Positions 11,839-23,562 of a stretch of DNA of 64,000 nucleotides are shown here, piece by piece. Source of the DNA: Verticillium longisporum (lineage: Eukaryota; Ascomycota; Sordariomycetes; Glomerellales; Plectosphaerellaceae). The stretch spans positions 1,736,001-1,800,000 of the forward strand of contig JAETXT010000010.1 of assembly GCA_019188255.1 (NCBI GenBank). The letters run 5' to 3'. Under the pieces are notes generated by a model that worked only from the letters and a program-made list of their open reading frames with translations, was not told the origin of the DNA and did no database searches. Within the stretch, counting starts at the first letter, position 1; each line of letters opens with the position of its first letter. A program made the position numbers and the translations under genes.

Positions 11839-11966
11839 TGTATATAGACTGGAGTTTTGGTTTATTTTTGATGACGTTTTCCACTTTGCCGCTCATGCTG
11901 TGATGCCAGTTTGATATTGATGTGTTGGGTTGGTCACCTGATTTGATTGCACTGACGTAGTGGGGG

Positions 11967-12085
11967 GTTGAGTGATCGAGTAATCGTGGGTTTGAGTGAT
12001 CGAGTAATCGTGGGTTTGAGTGATCGAGTAATCGTGAGTTGAGTGATCAAGTAACCGTGAGGTTGAGTGATCAAGTAATCGTGGG
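11967..12085. repeat. Minisatellite between sidF and sidI
   Basis: About five tandem copies of a ~24-bp unit built on GAGTGATCGAGTAATCGTGG, the later copies with small changes. A GTTGAGTGA/TCACTCAAC inverted pair follows at 12063-12109. It lies in the 382-bp convergent 3' region of sidF and sidI, where it may help both transcripts end. Confidence 0.8.
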
Positions 12086-12220
12086 GTGTTGAGTACGCGA
12101 TCACTCAACCATTTCTTCCCGCACAATCCATCGCGTGTCTGAACCAAACGCCATATCATTGACTCTATCGTTCTAGAAAGGAAGAATAAAAAACAAGCGC
12201 TAAAATCCGATCTCCAAAAA

Positions 12221-14245
12221 TTACAGCTTCGCAGCCACAACGCCCTTCCTCGTCTTCAGAATCTCCTCCCCCGCCCTGGCCATCTCAAACTTGCGCACCT
12301 TGCCGCTCCCCGTCAGCGGCACGTCGGCCGGCACGCCGTCCTCGCCCAGCCAGAAGACGTGCGACGGCGACTTGTGCCCGCCCAGCGTCTGCCGGACCCA
12401 GGCCTTGATGTCCTGGTCCGAGAGCCGCGCCGTGGCGGCGGCGCCCTCGGCGCGCTGCAGGAACGCGGCGACGACCTCGCCGTAGTGCTCGTCCTTGAGG
12501 CCGACGACGATGGCCTGGGTGATGGTCTCGTGGGCGAGGAGGCGCTCTTCGATTTCGAGGGGGTAGATGTTTTCGCCGCCTGGGCTGTTAGTTTGGGGAC
12601 TCGACACAAGACACAGGACAGACACAAGACACAAGACAGACACAAGACACAGGACAGGGGATGGAGAGAAGATGGAAAAAAGGGGCGGAAGAAAATGATG
12701 AAAAAAAAGGGAGACAAGAAGCACAGAACAGAGTGATATAGGAACGACATACCTCGAATGATGATGTCCTTGAACCGGCCGGTAATGGTGCAGTACCCGT
12801 CCTCGTCAAAGACGGCCTCGTCCCCCGTGTGCAGCCACAGCGTGCCGGCGGCGTCGCGGACCATGACCTCGTTCGTCTTCTCCGAGTTGTTCCAGTAGCC
12901 GGCCTGCAGCTGGTAGCCGGCCATGCAGAGCTCGCCGCGCGTGCCGAGGGGCACAATCTTGCCGTCGCGGTCGACAATCTTGGCCTGGGCGTGGGGCATG
13001 AGGGTGCCGACGGTGGTGAGGCGCTTGCCGAGGGCGTCGTCGGTGAAGGCGTTGAAGCACGTCGGCGACGCCTCGGTGAGGCCGTAGCTCGACGTGAACT
13101 CGCGCATGCCGAGCCGCCGCACCATGAGCTCCATGAGGTAGCGGGGCACGGGCGCGCCGGCGACGATGCCGGTGCGGATGCGCGACGAGCGGAAGTCGTC
13201 GGGCGCCGCCTGGAAGAGCGAGTCAAACATGGCGGGCACGCCGTGCAGCGCCGTGCAGCGCTCGTCGAGGATGGCCGAGAGCGTCGCCGGCACGTCGAAG
13301 ACTTCGGCTGGGTACACAATCTTGGCGCCGTGCGTGACCAGGGAGAGGAGGCCGAGGACGAGGCCGAAGCAGTGGAAGAGGGGCGGCGGGCAGCAGAGAA
13401 TGTCGGCGGGCGTGAGACGCATGCGGTCGCCGATGAAGCGGGCGTTGTTGACGAGGGAGCTGCTGCTATTAGACACAAACAAGTGAACGCGACGGGGCCA
13501 GGGAATCATACTGGTGCGTGAGCATGGCGGCCTTGGGCAGGCCTGTCGTACCGCTGGTGAACTGGAGGTTGCACACTTGGTGCGGGACGACCTTGCTCAT
13601 GGCGTGGTGGAGGGCGTCAAGGCTTTGGCGCGCACTCGACTTGATGAGGTCGTTGTAGGTCTGGTACGGGCCAGCTTCGCCGCGCAGCATGAAGACCTTG
13701 ATATTCGGGGCTTGGGACTTGACATCGGCGAGGAGGCGGCCGTTGTCGAGACGGCCAATCTTTTGCGTTGTGAAGAAGATCTTGCAATCTGGGTCCAAGC
13801 ACGGTCAGCGGTTACCGATGCAGCTCGCATGAGACATGTCCAACCTACCGGAGAACTTCAGAGCGTACATGGCCTCGGTGGGCGTATACGTGTTGTTGAG
13901 GATGACGAGAATGGCGCCGATTCGTGCGACGGCAAAGAAGACCGCCGCATACTGCTCGCAGTTTCCAGCCATGATGCCCACACGATCACCAACACCGATG
14001 CCCTGGTTCAGCAGGGCCTGAGCCAGCAGCAGGGTCTGCTGATTGAGGTCGTTGTACGTCCATCTCGTGCCTGTCCAGGGAATGACGATGCACTCCTTGG
14101 TGCCGTGGTGGTAGGTTTGGAGTTCGAGCAGCTCGCCCAGGCTCAAGTCAACCAGAGGCGGGTCGACAGGGCCATGGAGGATCGAGAGTCTTTGCGTCGG
14201 CGTGATGGGCTCGCTCGAAGGAAGGGATACTGTCTCGGTCGCCAT
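12221..14245 (-). CDS. sidI: SidI-type acyl-CoA ligase (mevalonyl-CoA synthetase)
   Basis: ANL-superfamily enzyme expected to activate mevalonate (or a related acid) with ATP and CoA to supply SidF. Exons 13849-14245, 13512-13788, 12753-13459 and 12221-12579; 579 aa. Joins give KFSDCKIFFTT, MLTHHSLVNN and IIIRGGENIYPLE. Core motifs: P-loop TSGTTGLPKAAML, YGLTEASP, HTGDEAVFDEDGY and GRFKDIIIRGGENIYP with the catalytic hinge. The C-terminus is AKL, a good PTS1. Intron 2 ends in CAGCAGCAG, so tandem acceptors compete; the third gives the best protein. Intron 3 carries a tandem repeat. Medium-chain acyl-CoA ligases look alike; the SidI call rests on its place between sidF and sidD and on the nearby GATA sites. 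Confidence 0.78.
12603..12658. repeat. Tandem 18-mer repeat inside sidI intron 3
   Basis: Three copies of an 18-bp unit (CACAAGACACAGGACAGA with one variant) within intron 12580-12752. Confidence 0.8.
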
Positions 14246-14878
14246 CTTGCTGCTTTTTTTTTTTTTTTTTTTCTGGGATGAAGCTGCCGTCAAACCAGTC
14301 TAGCCTTCGATGGAGCAGGAATCTATGGCATTGAAAGCTCCCTCTTCAGACAACGAGCGATAGGATCACACACAAAAGTACGCCACACAGTTTGACCCGG
14401 TTTGGTCCTCGGCGTACATTTTTTTCTCGTCGGCCGAGCATACTGCGTCAGTCACGCCAATAGAGACCCCTACTTCTGGATCGGCGGTTGACGCCGAAAC
14501 TGACACTGCCGTCATACCAAAGACCAAGCGGTTTTCTTCAGCTGGCAAGCCGAGACGGTCGGGACCCTTCGTTCCCAGCAGGACTTGAGCCAAAGAGGCA
14601 ATGAGTCCCGCCAGGGCGGGGGCCTAGCCCAGTGGGTGACTGGTGGGCGAACCATGGTCAGGTCAAGGCTCGCACAACGGTGATGAAATCTCAAGGGGTG
14701 CGGGATAAAAGTTTCTGGGTGCATGATGGTCGTCTGGGGTGTTGTGCCCATCCATCAGGCTAGCAGCGCTGCAAGCTGGTGAGCTGGTGAGCTGGCAAGC
14801 TGGCAAGCTGGCACGTTATGGACAAGGATCGGATAGAGTCGGCCGTGGGGAGGGTTTGGAACTGGATCTAATCTGATG

Positions 14879-14887
14879 ATCAGATAA
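14879..14887 (+). promoter_or_regulatory. SreA/Fep1-type GATA site (ATCAGATAA)
   Basis: Exact ATCAGATAA 634 bp upstream of the sidI ATG. A near match (ATCTGATGA) directly precedes it. Confidence 0.6.
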
Positions 14888-15018
14888 GATTTTTCATCAC
14901 CGCCCCACGCCGAGGTCAGGCATGTTACCAGTACAGCCACTCACATGCTGTGAAGCCACGATGGCCCCCACAATTCCAACCTCACGCATCCACAACGGCG
15001 CCACACTAGGGCATCGAT

Positions 15019-15107
15019 CGTCTCGCCTCTTCTCGCTTCGTCTCTTCTCGCTTCGTCTCTTCTCGCCTCGACTCTCCTCGCCTCGACTCTTTTCGCCTCG
15101 ACTCGCC
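15019..15107. repeat. CT-rich tandem repeat
   Basis: About six degenerate copies of a 15-mer related to CTTCTCGCTTCGTCT, within the sidI-sidD intergenic region. Confidence 0.75.
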
Positions 15108-16672
15108 CTTTTGCTCTTTTGGCAACACCTCGCATCTTGCACACACCTCTCGCTTTTCCACCTTCCCTCTCCTGGCCCCCCACCGCCCCCATCTCCACCA
15201 TTACGGAATGGTAAGGCGTCTTATTACTTAGGGCCCTGTTTCGTGCTAACCTCTTTCCCCTGCCTCTTCTTCACGAGCTCGCCATGACACACCACACCAT
15301 GGTGCACACCACCACACCCAGTCACTGTCACCACACGCACGACATGGTCGCATTGCATGCAGCTCGGCCAAGCACCAGTTCGGACATCGCCTCCGACCCT
15401 GCTTTCTTCGACAAGTGGCCACGGCCCCACGTCACAGGTCTCTGGCCGCTTGCTCGAGATGAAGACAAAAGAAGACGGGGCCATTGCCTTGATCCCACGT
15501 ACATTGTGCTCACTCACTAGATACACTTTGGCGGAGACGTCCTGGCGAAAAAAAGAAAGGCTCGATTGCCAGCGCATCCTGATCAGCCATATCGACGCCA
15601 CCGCAAGGGCGCCGTCCCAACTTCTGCAGCACCATGACCGACGACCCAGACGCAATGAGCCGCCTATGCCTACAGCGGAAATGCGGCGCGGGACGGTTCG
15701 TTGACCTTGCATCCCTGCCTGCGACCACCCTCATTCTCGGCCACCCATTCGACGCTACCCCTGCTTTGATCACCCGCGCACCCTGAACCCAAGGACACCC
15801 TGGATCGTTTGAACCACACCCCCCCTCTACATGTACGGTATTGCCAGGTCGCCGCGGTTGTGACGGAACACAAGCACACATGCGAGCTGATTCATAAGTC
15901 GCTCGCATCATGGTCAAGCCCAAATCTTCTTGTTCATCCCGCGCTCCTAAGGAGCGGTAGCCGCCAAGCGGACACCGATAGCTCCGCTTGTCCCGTCGCC
16001 CTCTCTCTGTCCGTCCAGTCGAGGAACGAGGCTTTCTCTCACGATGCCTTGTTTGAAAATCCACCCACCCTGATGGATCATCGGCCACGACAAAAACTCC
16101 TTGTTGTTTACCTGCACAGCTTTACCTGCACAGCTTTACCTGCACAGTGCTATAGCCATTCTCCATACAGGAGGTGACCTCCAACCCAGAGAGGAAAAAC
16201 GCCTCGCGTGGGTGTAAGACGTTTCACATGCCGTGCATCTTGCATTCCACTCGCTCCGGGGGTTTTCAGCTTCCTTTTCGTATCTGATCTGACACCTCAC
16301 AACACGGCGGGGTTCATGGAGACCTCTTTCATGACATCAAGCCACTCAATCTCCTCATGCCAGCCGTTGCATCCAACCAGCCTAGCCAGAGCTAACAGAC
16401 TCCACCGAAGACGCAAGTGCCGAAATCGGGCAAGGCCAAGTCTTCAATGCGCTGATCCCTGAGGATACCATGGCACGAGAAAACTTCTTCCACGAGATCT
16501 CCCCAACGATAGATTGCTACACAGCACCGCTCGCTTTCGCCATTTCCGCGAGCGGCGAACGCCGGCTGCTCGTGCTCCACTGGTGCACTCTGAACAAGGC
16601 TATCGAAGACGACTCATGGAGGTCATGGACTACGACTAGGTGCCCTTCATACTGAAATAGAGTTATCAGATC

Positions 16673-16681
16673 TTCTCGTTC
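16673..16681 (-). promoter_or_regulatory. SreA/Fep1-type GATA site (reads ATCTGATAA on -)
   Basis: TTATCAGAT on the plus strand, about 610 bp upstream of the sidD ATG. Confidence 0.6.
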
Positions 16682-17282
16682 GAGCGAGCTCCAAGCATCC
16701 TAAGACTTGCACGGCCCACATCGTCTTCGGATGGCCTGGGATCATCCTCTCATCGGTCCCTCCCTACGGGGCCGTCTTGGCATGTACTTTGAAGTACCCC
16801 TTCTTCAGCGCAGGGGGGTTGAAAGGGAGGGGTGGGGGCTTGAAAACACCCTACCTGCCCACTTGGTCCATCACTGCAACCCGCGCACTGCAGCCAGGCG
16901 AGCCAGCGTCGAGGGCAACGAGAACCGAGGCAGCAGTGAAGACACTATTCTCGCCCTTCTCTCCAAGTGCTTGTGATCAACACCATGTGGGGACTGTGGT
17001 GGGAAGTTTGCAGCACTCGCGCGGCATTTCTGGATAGAGTCCCATCTTCCTGTCATGCAGGCAACAAGGGTCGGGCATGGCCACCGGATGAGGCGAAGAG
17101 CTCGGGGCATAGCTGTGAGGCGCGAGAGGAAGCATCGGAGCTCGTGGCCAGTGGTTCGGATGCGAACGCCTATGATTTTTCCATCTTGAAGCCTGAACGG
17201 CGCCTCGTTCCTCGTCTTGTTCACCAGCTGAACCTTTTCTTTCAAACACCTTGTGATACTATACCCGTTCAGCGTTGTTACC

Positions 17283-20200
17283 ATGTATCTTCGACGAGAC
17301 AGCGAGAGCGGCGGTACAGCCGTCAGTTCGGCTAGGACCCCGGAAAACAACACTTCCTCTACCCGCACGATACCCTTTGCTCCCCGATCTGAAGTGAACA
17401 CGACCGCCGCCCCCAAGCTTGAGCTCTTGCTCGCTTGGATCTTGGTGCTGTACCGCGAGAATGACGATGGCAGCCAGATTTCTTGGGGCGCCAGGAACAC
17501 CGGCGGACAATCGTCCGAGACGAGCCACTCCCTGGACCTGAGCAACGTTCCCTTCCAGAAGACCTGCTCCTTGACATCAGCACTGGAAGCCGTTCAGCAG
17601 CTAGACCCTCCAACACCCGAACAGGAGAGCACCACGCAACACACACTTTTCTTCAACAACGGATCAGAAGCCGCCAAAAGTGGCCGTGAGAAGGACTCAC
17701 AAAACAACTTTCGTGAAGTGAGGTGACGATGTTCCACAAACACACCGCAAGCTAACCCATGACAGTGGACATACCAGGTTGAGGTCTCATATCTTGAACA
17801 CGAGTTGACCGTGAAAGCGGACTGGAGCCGAACAGCAATGTCAACAAGTCTCGCCACGACAAGACTCAACTCATTCATCGACATTCTCACCACAATCCTG
17901 GATCACCCAGAGCGGTCCGTCTCAGATGCTACTGGCCCGACATTGGCAGACCTTGACCAATTGTGGTCATGGAACGCAACACTGCCGCCGCTGATGGAGC
18001 AGTGCATGCACGATCTCATCACCGAACAGGCCGCCTCTCAACCGGACGCCCATGCCATCGAGTCATGGGACGGAACCTTCACGTACGCCGAGGTGGAGGA
18101 CCTCTCTACACGCCTGGCCAAGCACCTGGTCGCCCGCGGAGCCCAGGTCGGGGGCATCATCCCGCTTTGCTTTGAGAAATCGCGCTGGACTATTGTTGCT
18201 CTCCTTGCCGTCATGAAAGCCGGTTCTGCTTTTGCCCTCACAGACCCCAGCCAGCCCGAAGCCCGTCTGCGGACGATTGTCGAGCAGACGGATGCCAAAC
18301 TACTCATCACCTCACAACTCCAGAGCACCCTGGGTGAACGCATTGCTGGCGATGCCACCACCATTGTTGTCGTCTCTGGTGAGACGCTCGAGCAGTTGAC
18401 GCCAGAGCCTGACGCTGCTCTTCCCACGATTCCTACTTCATCGCCCCTCTACATCCAATTTACCTCTGGCAGTACCGGCAAGCCCAAGGGTGTCATGTGC
18501 TCTCACGAGAATTACACCAGCGGCGCCGTTCCCCGGGCCGATCTTGTCGGTTACAGGTCGCACTCCCGCGTCTTCGACTTTGCCTCCTACGCTTTCGATG
18601 TGAGCATCGACTGCATGCTTTGCACGCTTGCGAATGGTGGATGCCTCTGCATCCCCTCAGATGAGGATCGCATGAATGACCTCAGTGACGCCATCCGCAA
18701 GAGCAAGTCTAACATGGCGCACATGACGCCCTCCGTCGCCAGAGTTCTGGACCCGAATGTCATCCCGTCCCTCGAGGTCCTCGGTCTCGGCGGTGAGGCT
18801 GTTTCTGCTGGTGATGCCTCAGCCTGGAGTGAGAGTGCCAAGGTCATCATCGCGTACGGCCCCTCCGAGTGCACAGTTGGCTGCACCATCAACGGCAGCG
18901 TCAGCAGCACGTCAACAAATATCGGCAAAGGCACCGGCGGCCTCACATGGATCGTCGATCCTGACGACCACGACCGCCTGATGCCCGTCGGCGCCGTCGG
19001 TGAGCTTCTCATCGAGGGGCCCGTCGTGGGCCTGGGCTATCTCAACGACCCCACAAAGACGGCCGAAGTCTTCATCAAGGATCTTACATGGCTTCTCGCC
19101 GGCGGCGGCGGCACGCCTGGCCGCCACGGTCTGTTGTACAAGACGGGTGATCTGGTCAGGTATGACCCTGACGGCACCGGCGCCATCGCCTTTGTCGGCC
19201 GCAAGGACCAGCAAGTCAAGCTCCGCGGACAGCGTATCGAGCTGGCCGAGGTGGAGCACCATCTCCGGGGCAAGCTCCCGTCCAGTGTCAAGCTTGCGGC
19301 CGAGGTCATCAAGCCGGGCGGCACGGAGCCGACGCTGGTGGCCTTCATCGTCGAGCAGGCATCAGCCGCGAGCGATGACGGAGAGGGCGACCTCACGACT
19401 CTTTCCGCGGAGCTCAGCCAAATCGTCGCCGAGATTGATACAGCTCTTGGAGCCGAGATTCCTCGATACATGGTCCCGTCGTCTTACATTCCTCTGCGCA
19501 AAATGCCCTCGCTTGTTTCTGGAAAGATCGACCGCAAGCGTCTCCGCGAGCTGGGATCGTCGATGAGCAGGGAGGAGGTTGCGCGTCTGCGCGCCGTCAG
19601 CGCCGAGAACACGGCGCCGCAATCCGACATGGAGAAGGCCCTGCACCGATCGTGGGTCAAGATCCTGGGCACAGCGTCCGATATTGGCCTGCAAGACAGC
19701 TTCTTCGCTCTCGGAGGCGACTCGCTGCGAGCTATGCGTCTCGTCGCGGCTGCCAGGGACGAAGGTGTTGTCCTGACTGTAGCGAACATCTTCAACTGCC
19801 CGACGCTGAAGGACATGGCCGCCACCGCGACTACGGCTTCGCAGGAGACGCAAGAAGCCGTCGAGCCCTTCTCGTTGCTTGACAAGGACTGGACCCGTGA
19901 GGCTGCCGTTGCTGACGTCGCGAAACTGTGCGAGATTGAGGAGGCCACGGTTGAGGACGTGTATCCCTGCACGCCTCTACAGGAAGCTTTGATGGCCTTG
20001 TCGGCAAAGGTCAAAGAGGCCTACGTTGCGCAGCGAGTGGTGGACCTCGACGATGCAGCAATGGCGGACAAGCTGAGGTTGGCTTTCGATGCAGCCGCCA
20101 CAGATTGCCCCATTTTGAGGACGAGGATTGTCCAGGTGCCCCAGCACGGCCTCGTTCAAGTCGTTGTCAACGAGAAGATTGCCTGGCACATTGGCGATGA

Positions 20201-23129
20201 CCTCCAGGGCTACCTTGTGAAGGACCGCGACGAGGCAATGGACCTCGGCAAGCCCCTTGTGCGATACGCCCTCATCACCAGCCCCGAATCGTCAAAGGTG
20301 TACTTCGTTCTCACCATGCACCACGCGCTCTACGACGGATGGTCCATGCCCCTGGTCGTCGATCGCGTCAATAAGGCATATGACGGCCAGAAGGTGCAGC
20401 GCCCGGCTGAATTCAGGAACTTCATCCGCTACCTCAACGCAGTGAGTCGCGAAGAAGGCGATACCTTCTGGAGGGAGAGGCTGCAGGGCGCCAACGGCCC
20501 TCAGTTCCCTGCTCTGCCATATGAAGGCTACCAGACGCAGGCGGACTCCCTTCTTGAGATCCACGTACCGCTGTCTGGTCGACCGGCGTCCAACACGACA
20601 GTGGCGACTGTCATTCGTGGCGCGTGGGCCTATGTTGCCTCGCGGTACAGCGCAACAACGGACGTCGTCTTTGGCGAGACGCTCACGGGGCGCAATGCTG
20701 CCCTCAGGGGCGCCGAAGAGATTGAAGGCCCCATGATCACCACCATTCCGTTCCGTGTCCAGATCCACGACGAGAGCAGTGTCGCAGAGTACCTCCAGGA
20801 GATCCAAGACTTGACTGCCCAGCAGATTCCCTACGAGCACACGGGCCTGCAACACATTCGCCGTCTCAGCCCCGACGCCTACGAGGCCTGCGAACTGCGG
20901 ACAGGCCTTGTTCTGCATCCCAGTGCCGAGGGCGAAGCGCAACCCAATACGGCGGTCTACCCTGCCGACAGGCTCGTGCCCGCCGGCGACTCGGAGGCCG
21001 CACAGGAGGCCTTGAAATTCAACACGTATGCGCTCATGCTCGTCTGCGCCCTCGACTCCAAGGGCTTCTCGGTCATGGCCAGCTTCGACTCCAACACGGT
21101 GGAGAAGTCCCTGATGGAGCGGGCCCTGGACCAGTTCGCCCGTGTCGCGACCCAGCTCTGCGAGATGACGGACGCTCCTATCCGGGACTTGCGCTACCTC
21201 ACAAACGACGACCAGGTTGACCTCTGGCGCGCGAGCATCAAGAACCCGCAGAGCGTGCAGGACAAGTACCCCGAGACTCGGGCGGTCTGGATCGTCGACC
21301 CGCAGGAATGCACGCGCCTGGCGCCTCTCGAGGCACTTGGAGAGCTCGTCGTCGTGAGCACAGCGGATCTTTCTCTCCCGACCATGGACGAACCCCTCTG
21401 GCTAGATGTTGTCAACGGCCACGCGGACGAGCAGAGGGCTGCCAAGTTCTTCAAGACCGGTAAGCTCGCCAAGCTCAGCGCCGACGGCTCCGTTCAGATC
21501 ACAGAGAAGAAGAGCGCTGCCGCCAAGAGCGCGGCCCCCAGTCGCCCTGTCAAGAAGATCTCGGCGACTTCGGCGAAGCAGCGACGCCTGCGTACGCTCT
21601 GGAGCCGTGTATTGAGGTTGACCGAGGAGGACATCGGTCTCAACGACAGCTTCTTCAGGCTCGGTGGTGATTCGATCTCGGCCATGAAGCTCGTGTCCGA
21701 GGCTCGCGCGGACAATCTGCGCCTGACAGTCGCTCAGGTATTCAAGAACAGAACCCTGTTTGACATGGCCAGTGTCCTCGAGGACTCGGAGCCCACGCAG
21801 AACAAGGAGGCCGTGGAGCCCCTGGAACCCTTTGAGCTCGTCGAGGAGGCGCAAGCCACCAAGTTCCTCGTCAACACGGTTCGTCCCGCACTGGCGGACA
21901 ACTCGTGGAACGTCATCGACGTGTTGCCCACGAGGCCGCTGCAGGATGCTGCCATCAAGGGCACCATCCAGCTGCCTCGCTTCTCGGCGAGATACGAGGC
22001 CATGTACTTTGACGGCGACGTCAACAAGGCGCAGCTATACCAGAGCTGCCAAGAGCTTGTCACGCGCAACGAGATCTTGCGCACCGTCTTCATCGCCCAC
22101 AAGGAGTCGTATCTGGGCGTGGTGCTGGAGCACATTGAAACGCCGGTGGCCGAGTACGAGATTGACGGAGACGTCGAGCCCTTCGTCAGGCAGCTCTGCA
22201 CCATGGACAGCTACACGAGGATGCCGCTCGGCTCGTGCTTTGTCAAGTGGTTCTTCGTCCAGAGCAGCAGCGGCCCGTCGGCGCTCATCTTCCGCGTCTC
22301 GCACGCGCAGTACGACGAGATTTGCCTGCCCGTCATGCTGCAGCAGCTGTCGGCGCTGCACGAGGGCAAGCCCGTCCCGAGCAGCCTCCCGTTCTCGTCG
22401 TACGTCGGCCACGTCGTCAAGTCGAACATACCCAAGGGCCTCGACTACTGGCGCGACCTCCTCAAGGGCTCGTCCCTCTCCGTGCTCAAGCCCGACACGC
22501 CCGTCGTCCGGCGCAACCACTTTGCGGTGCACAGGCAGTTTGACATTTCGGCGCGCTCCAAGGACATGACGGTCGCCACGCTGCCGACGGCGGCCTGGGC
22601 GCTCTGCCTCGCGCGGCGGCTGGCGACGCGCGACGTCACCTTTGGCGAGGTCGTCAGCGGGCGCACCATCGACTTCCCCAACGCCGACGCCGTCGTCGGC
22701 CCCTGCTGGCAGTACGTGCCGCTGCGCGTGCAGTTCGCCGCCGGCTGGACGGCCGCCGACCTCCTCGCCCACGTGCAGAGCCAGCACATTGCCTCGTCGG
22801 CGCACGAGGGCGTCGGCCTGCCCGAGGTCGTGCGCCGGTGCACCGACTGGCCCGCGAGCGTCGACTGGTTCGACTCGGTCGTGCACCAGGACGTCGAGCA
22901 CGTCGAGAGCCTCGGCTTCGCCGGCGTCAGCGGCCGCATGGAGACCATTTACCCGCACGAGGAGCCGCTGCGCGAGTGGAAGATCCAGGCCTTCCCCGAG
23001 GGCGACAAGCTGACGATCGAGGTCATCACGTTCGAGTCGTGGGCCGAGCACGCCAAGGAGCTGCTGGCCGAGGTCGGGGCCATTGTCGAGAGCCTCGTGA
23101 GGGAGCCGGAGGCTGTGCTGTTTGAGTAA
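17283..23129 (+). CDS. sidD: SidD/NPS6-type siderophore NRPS (fusarinine synthetase)
   Basis: Nonribosomal peptide synthetase expected to join three N5-acyl-N5-hydroxyornithine units through ester bonds into cyclic fusarinine C. Exons 17283-17717 and 17766-23129 (intron 48 nt, branch CTAAC); 1932 aa. Residues 1-170 are a short condensation-like N-terminal remnant. The adenylation domain spans about 230-735 (TSGSTGKPKG near 376, YGPSECTVG, YKTGDLVRY, SGKIDRK near 730). Then come T1 (LGGDSLRAMRL, ~794), C1 (HHALYDGW, ~996), a residual A-domain fragment (~1300-1395, with WIVDP, LGELVV and FKTGKLAKL), T2 (LGGDSISAMKL, ~1443) and a terminal C domain whose active-site motif reads SHAQYDE (~1656) instead of HHxxxDG. 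The A-T-C-(dA)-T-C order is that of extracellular siderophore synthetases. ATG 17283 has A at -3; another exon upstream is not excluded. Confidence 0.9.
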
Positions 23130-23562
23130 TGATTTGTGCTGTGATGATTGGATGTCTATGTTTTCCTTGGTTCGTTTGCTGGGAATTGCACGTCTGCTGG
23201 GCTTGCGTTTCTTTGGAGAAGGTTCCTGTCTCTTAACGTAGTATTGATGAACTAGACTGAAGTAATGTAGTTTCTTTGAGAGTCGGTGCCTAAATCACCA
23301 TCTGATTAGCACGAATGCGAGTGGGTGAATGACCGTCACGACAAGATAGAACCAAAGACCAGTACAGCGTCAAGCAGTGAGAAAGAAGAGGTAATGATAT
23401 TTTGCTAATGTTTCGCTAGAACCCGATCCGTATGAAACCCTAAAAGCCGGGAGCAAACAGTATTCTGGGGCGTCCCCCGCTGTGCTTTTACAAAAACTTC
23501 AATCTGGAGAACATCCACATGCCAAATCCCAACCCCCCTTTCATAGTAGTTTCTTTTTTCGC
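23130..23562. other. Convergent 3' intergenic region after sidD
   Basis: 433 bp of lower-GC sequence between two converging genes; 3' UTRs are expected here. Nothing else seen. Confidence 0.5.

Larger units (their letters stand above)
14246..17282. other. 3-kb divergent intergenic region between sidI and sidD
   Basis: An unusually long gap for this window. It contains two SreA-type GATA sites, a CT-rich tandem repeat, a short GAGCTGGTGAGCTGG-like repeat at about 14770-14812, and a triple repeat around ACCTGCACAGCTTT at 16110-16148. Open frames here are short, lack splice-supported continuations and match no family I recognise. A long non-coding promoter or an unrecognised gene are both possible. 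Confidence 0.45.

Noticed and set aside
22035..23051. 338-codon minus-strand open frame over sidD
   Set aside because: Antisense to conserved C-domain sequence.
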